From Methylotetracoccus sp. (GTDB lineage: Bacteria; Pseudomonadota; Gammaproteobacteria; Methylococcales; Methylococcaceae), in contig JALORT010000095.1 in NCBI GenBank assembly GCA_025458755.1, positions 1-7,449 of the forward strand: DNA of 7,449 bases, read 5' to 3'. The first letter of the stretch is position 1. Each line of letters starts with the position of its first letter. A program made the translations under genes and the position numbers. Shown here piece by piece: positions 6,402 through 7,449 of the stretch. The notes under the pieces were generated by a model that saw nothing but the letters and a program-made list of their open reading frames with translations, was not told the origin of the DNA and ran no database searches.

Positions 6402-6407
6402 ATTATA
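6402..6407 (-). promoter_or_regulatory. Consensus -10 box (TATAAT) for the DUF1538-PII-CBS operon
   Basis: A perfect TATAAT on the - strand, rare in this GC-rich window, lies 38 bases upstream of the first DUF1538 ATG. The -35 region 17-18 bases further upstream is poor (TTCCCG/TCCCGG), which suggests an activator or alternative regulation. Confidence 0.5.
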
Positions 6408-6418
6408 GGGGCCGCACC

Positions 6419-6436
6419 GCGCATCCGGGAATGCGC
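6419..6436. promoter_or_regulatory. Inverted repeat over the -35 region, possible operator
   Basis: GCGCAT-N6-ATGCGC is a perfect 6-bp dyad located 12 to 29 bases upstream of the TATAAT box, covering where the -35 element should be. Its position fits a regulator-binding site controlling the four-gene operon. Confidence 0.35.
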
Positions 6437-6858
6437 CCCGGGATCGTCGGGTCGATGGCCTTCAACCGTCAGGTTTCTCGCTTCGTTGCCACTCGAGCTA
6501 CGGGGTTCTGACCTTTCTCGCAACGGGCTACTCTCCCGACGCCCCAGGCGCCTTATGCCGGAGGCATCTGTCCCGGCAGTCGGCTTTCCAGCTCATCGAA
6601 ACGCGGAAGCCGGACTAGCCCAAAAACTGAGCATTGGCGAGATACTGGCTACCGCGAAGGGAGTGGTGCATCAATAAAGTCAGTGCTTGGTCGCTGGGTG
6701 GCTGCCACCCGCGACGGCGACTGGTTGACCAGAGTCACCGTAGCCCGATGCCCCAAGGGCTTAGCAAACGATTTCCAAGCGAACAGCTTTTGGTAGCCGG
6801 CCAGCTCGACAACCCACCATCGCCGGTGGGAATGGCCATGAAGTTGCTACAGGAAATG
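6437..6858. other. Gene-poor, hairpin-rich region, about 420 bases
   Basis: No frame gives a recognisable protein. It holds a series of perfect stems. ATGCC-GGA-GGCAT lies at 6555-6567. TCGC-T-GGGTGGC-T-GCCACCC-GCGA (11 bp with one bulge) lies at 6691-6714. CTGGT-TG-ACCAG lies at 6721-6732 and CCCACC-N6-GGTGGG at 6813-6830. This density suggests RNA structure or remnants of a mobile element. A - strand frame open between stops from 6846 to 6649 reads in part like protein (WVVELAGYQKLFAWKSF) but has no start codon or family match that I know. Confidence 0.4.
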
Positions 6859-6861
6859 TGG

Positions 6862-6881
6862 ATACGCGCCTACGCCGGGAT
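6862..6881. repeat. Degenerate dRS3-like 20-bp palindrome
   Basis: The 20-mer ATACGC-GCCTACGC-CGGGAT resembles the dispersed proteobacterial repeat ATTCCC-N8-GGGAAT (4 of 6 matches in each arm), with the usual TGG before it and TGAG after it. Such elements occur in many copies in some beta- and gammaproteobacteria. Only one copy is seen here, and it is imperfect. Confidence 0.25.
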
Positions 6882-7070
6882 GAGGTCATCTGTCAGGAAA
6901 TCGCTAGCGTCCCGCAGGCCGTAGACCGGAATTCGGCTGTTGCTTCTGCGCGCCGCTTCAGCAACAGCTCGGCCTACATTTTCCCGGATGCGCTTGAACG
7001 GGGCGCGCCCGAACGATGCCGCAGTCGATCCGTGCCTCGGCGGTTGAGCTTCACTGATCCTACCGCGGCG
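6870..7070 (-). pseudogene. Possible frameshifted continuation of the TGT-like gene
   Basis: Directly past the stop at 7060-7062, the frame shifted by one base is open to a TAG at 6870-6872. It translates to a plausible helical segment (FKRIRENVGRAVAEAARRSN then SRIPVYGLRDASDFLTDDL). It has no start codon of its own. A one-base slip in the GC-run CGCCGCGG near 7065 would join it to the upstream gene. The family match of this tail is not established, so it could equally be non-coding. Confidence 0.25.
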
Positions 7071-7449
7071 TCAGGTTTCGGACGTGCCACGAGTTCTTGT
7101 CAAACCTGCGAGGCGATTCCGAAGATATCGTGATGTCCACGAAGCGGTCGCCCATTGGCGCGACCACCATCCCGTAAGCGGCGCGGATGAGGTAGGCGGT
7201 GGAGTCAACGGAATACCACGGATATCGAAACAGTAGAGACCATGCCGTGACACCGAATCCATGATACTTCGCGCGCGGTCTTCCTTCGTCATCGGTCAAG
7301 ACCCTGTTGAACACGTCGTCCAAACGTTCAAGCAGCCAGGAGTTCGTCTCGGGCACCATGCCGCCTATGAAGATGTAGTCGTGGCCTTCCTCGAGGTAAC
7401 GCTCGAGCCAATGCTCAGGCTCGCGAACGTGCCAAACGGGCTTGAGCTT
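7060..7449 (-). CDS. TGT-like (phage-type tRNA-guanine transglycosylase-like) protein, C-terminal part
   Basis: The last 129 residues of a protein whose start lies beyond the right edge. Readable blocks are PVWHVREPEHWLERYLEEG, YIFIGGMVPET, KYHGFGVTAWSLLFRYPWYS and VDSTAYLIRAAYGMVVAP. From memory this HVGE/GGMV/HGFG/PWYSVDST pattern belongs to a TGT-barrel-like family common in phages and mobile elements and related to DpdA-type 7-deazaguanine DNA-modification enzymes. I cannot tell whether this member acts on tRNA, DNA or neither. The family usually continues beyond the NSW motif (120-121 here), so the stop at 7060 probably truncates it; see the shifted frame at 6870-7070. No partner genes (preQ0 synthesis, Dpd helicases) are visible. 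Confidence 0.5.
   Translation of the reverse strand, partial: KLKPVWHVREPEHWLERYLEEGHDYIFIGGMVPETNSWLLERLDDVFNRVLTDDEGRPRAKYHGFGVTAWSLLFRYPWYSVDSTAYLIRAAYGMVVAPMGDRFVDITISSESPRRFDKNSWHVRNLTPR

Noticed and set aside
3662..6650. A single group II intron spanning from the hairpin-rich region (5' end) to the domain V-like element (3' end), with the operon as cargo
   Set aside because: An attractive idea because both lie on the same strand, but no intron 5' signature or reverse transcriptase is visible and the antitoxin gene inside runs the other way.
6649..6846. Minus-strand frame open between two stops, possible transposase or gene fragment
   Set aside because: It reads partly protein-like but has no start codon and no recognisable family, and it overlaps several perfect hairpins.

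Overview
This window is GC-rich and appears to come from a denitrification-capable proteobacterium, most likely beta- or gammaproteobacterial. That placement is inferred from a cytochrome-c-type nitric oxide reductase (norCB), a MaoC/phosphotransacetylase fusion protein and a DUF3018-type MazE antitoxin. No rRNA or tRNA is present to fix the taxon.

Layout. (1) 1-1750, + strand: the 3' end of norC and all of norB, overlapping by ATGA. (2) 1783-3183, - strand, convergent with norB: a 466-residue bifunctional protein with an N-terminal (R)-enoyl-CoA hydratase hot-dog domain and a C-terminal phosphate acyltransferase domain, starting at a GTG. (3) 3184-3826: about 640 bases without a credible gene. 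It holds several perfect hairpins, a 13-bp palindrome, what looks like the 3' end (domain V plus a following stem-loop) of a degenerate group II intron on the - strand, and a tandem 10-bp repeat just upstream of the next gene. (4) 3827-4117, + strand: an orphan, C-terminally scrambled MazE-family antitoxin with no toxin beside it. (5) 6363 down to 4048, - strand: a tight four-gene operon encoding two paralogous DUF1538 membrane proteins, a small PII-like protein and a CBS-pair protein. Adjacent genes overlap or are separated by only 24 bases, and a TATAAT box plus an inverted repeat sit just upstream. (6) 6437-7059: a gene-poor, hairpin-rich stretch with gene debris and a degenerate dRS3-like palindrome. 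(7) 7060-7449, - strand: the C-terminal part of a protein resembling the tRNA-guanine-transglycosylase-like proteins of phages and mobile elements, running off the window.

How it fits together. NorCB detoxifies or respires nitric oxide at the cytoplasmic membrane. The hydratase/acyltransferase is a housekeeping-type acyl-CoA enzyme. The most interesting unit is the DUF1538-DUF1538-PII-CBS operon. It has the architecture of a two-subunit membrane transporter or channel of unknown substrate with two cytosolic ligand sensors of types that usually bind adenine nucleotides. It is flanked on both sides by debris of mobile or accessory DNA (truncated antitoxin, intron remnant, phage-like gene), which suggests an accessory location.
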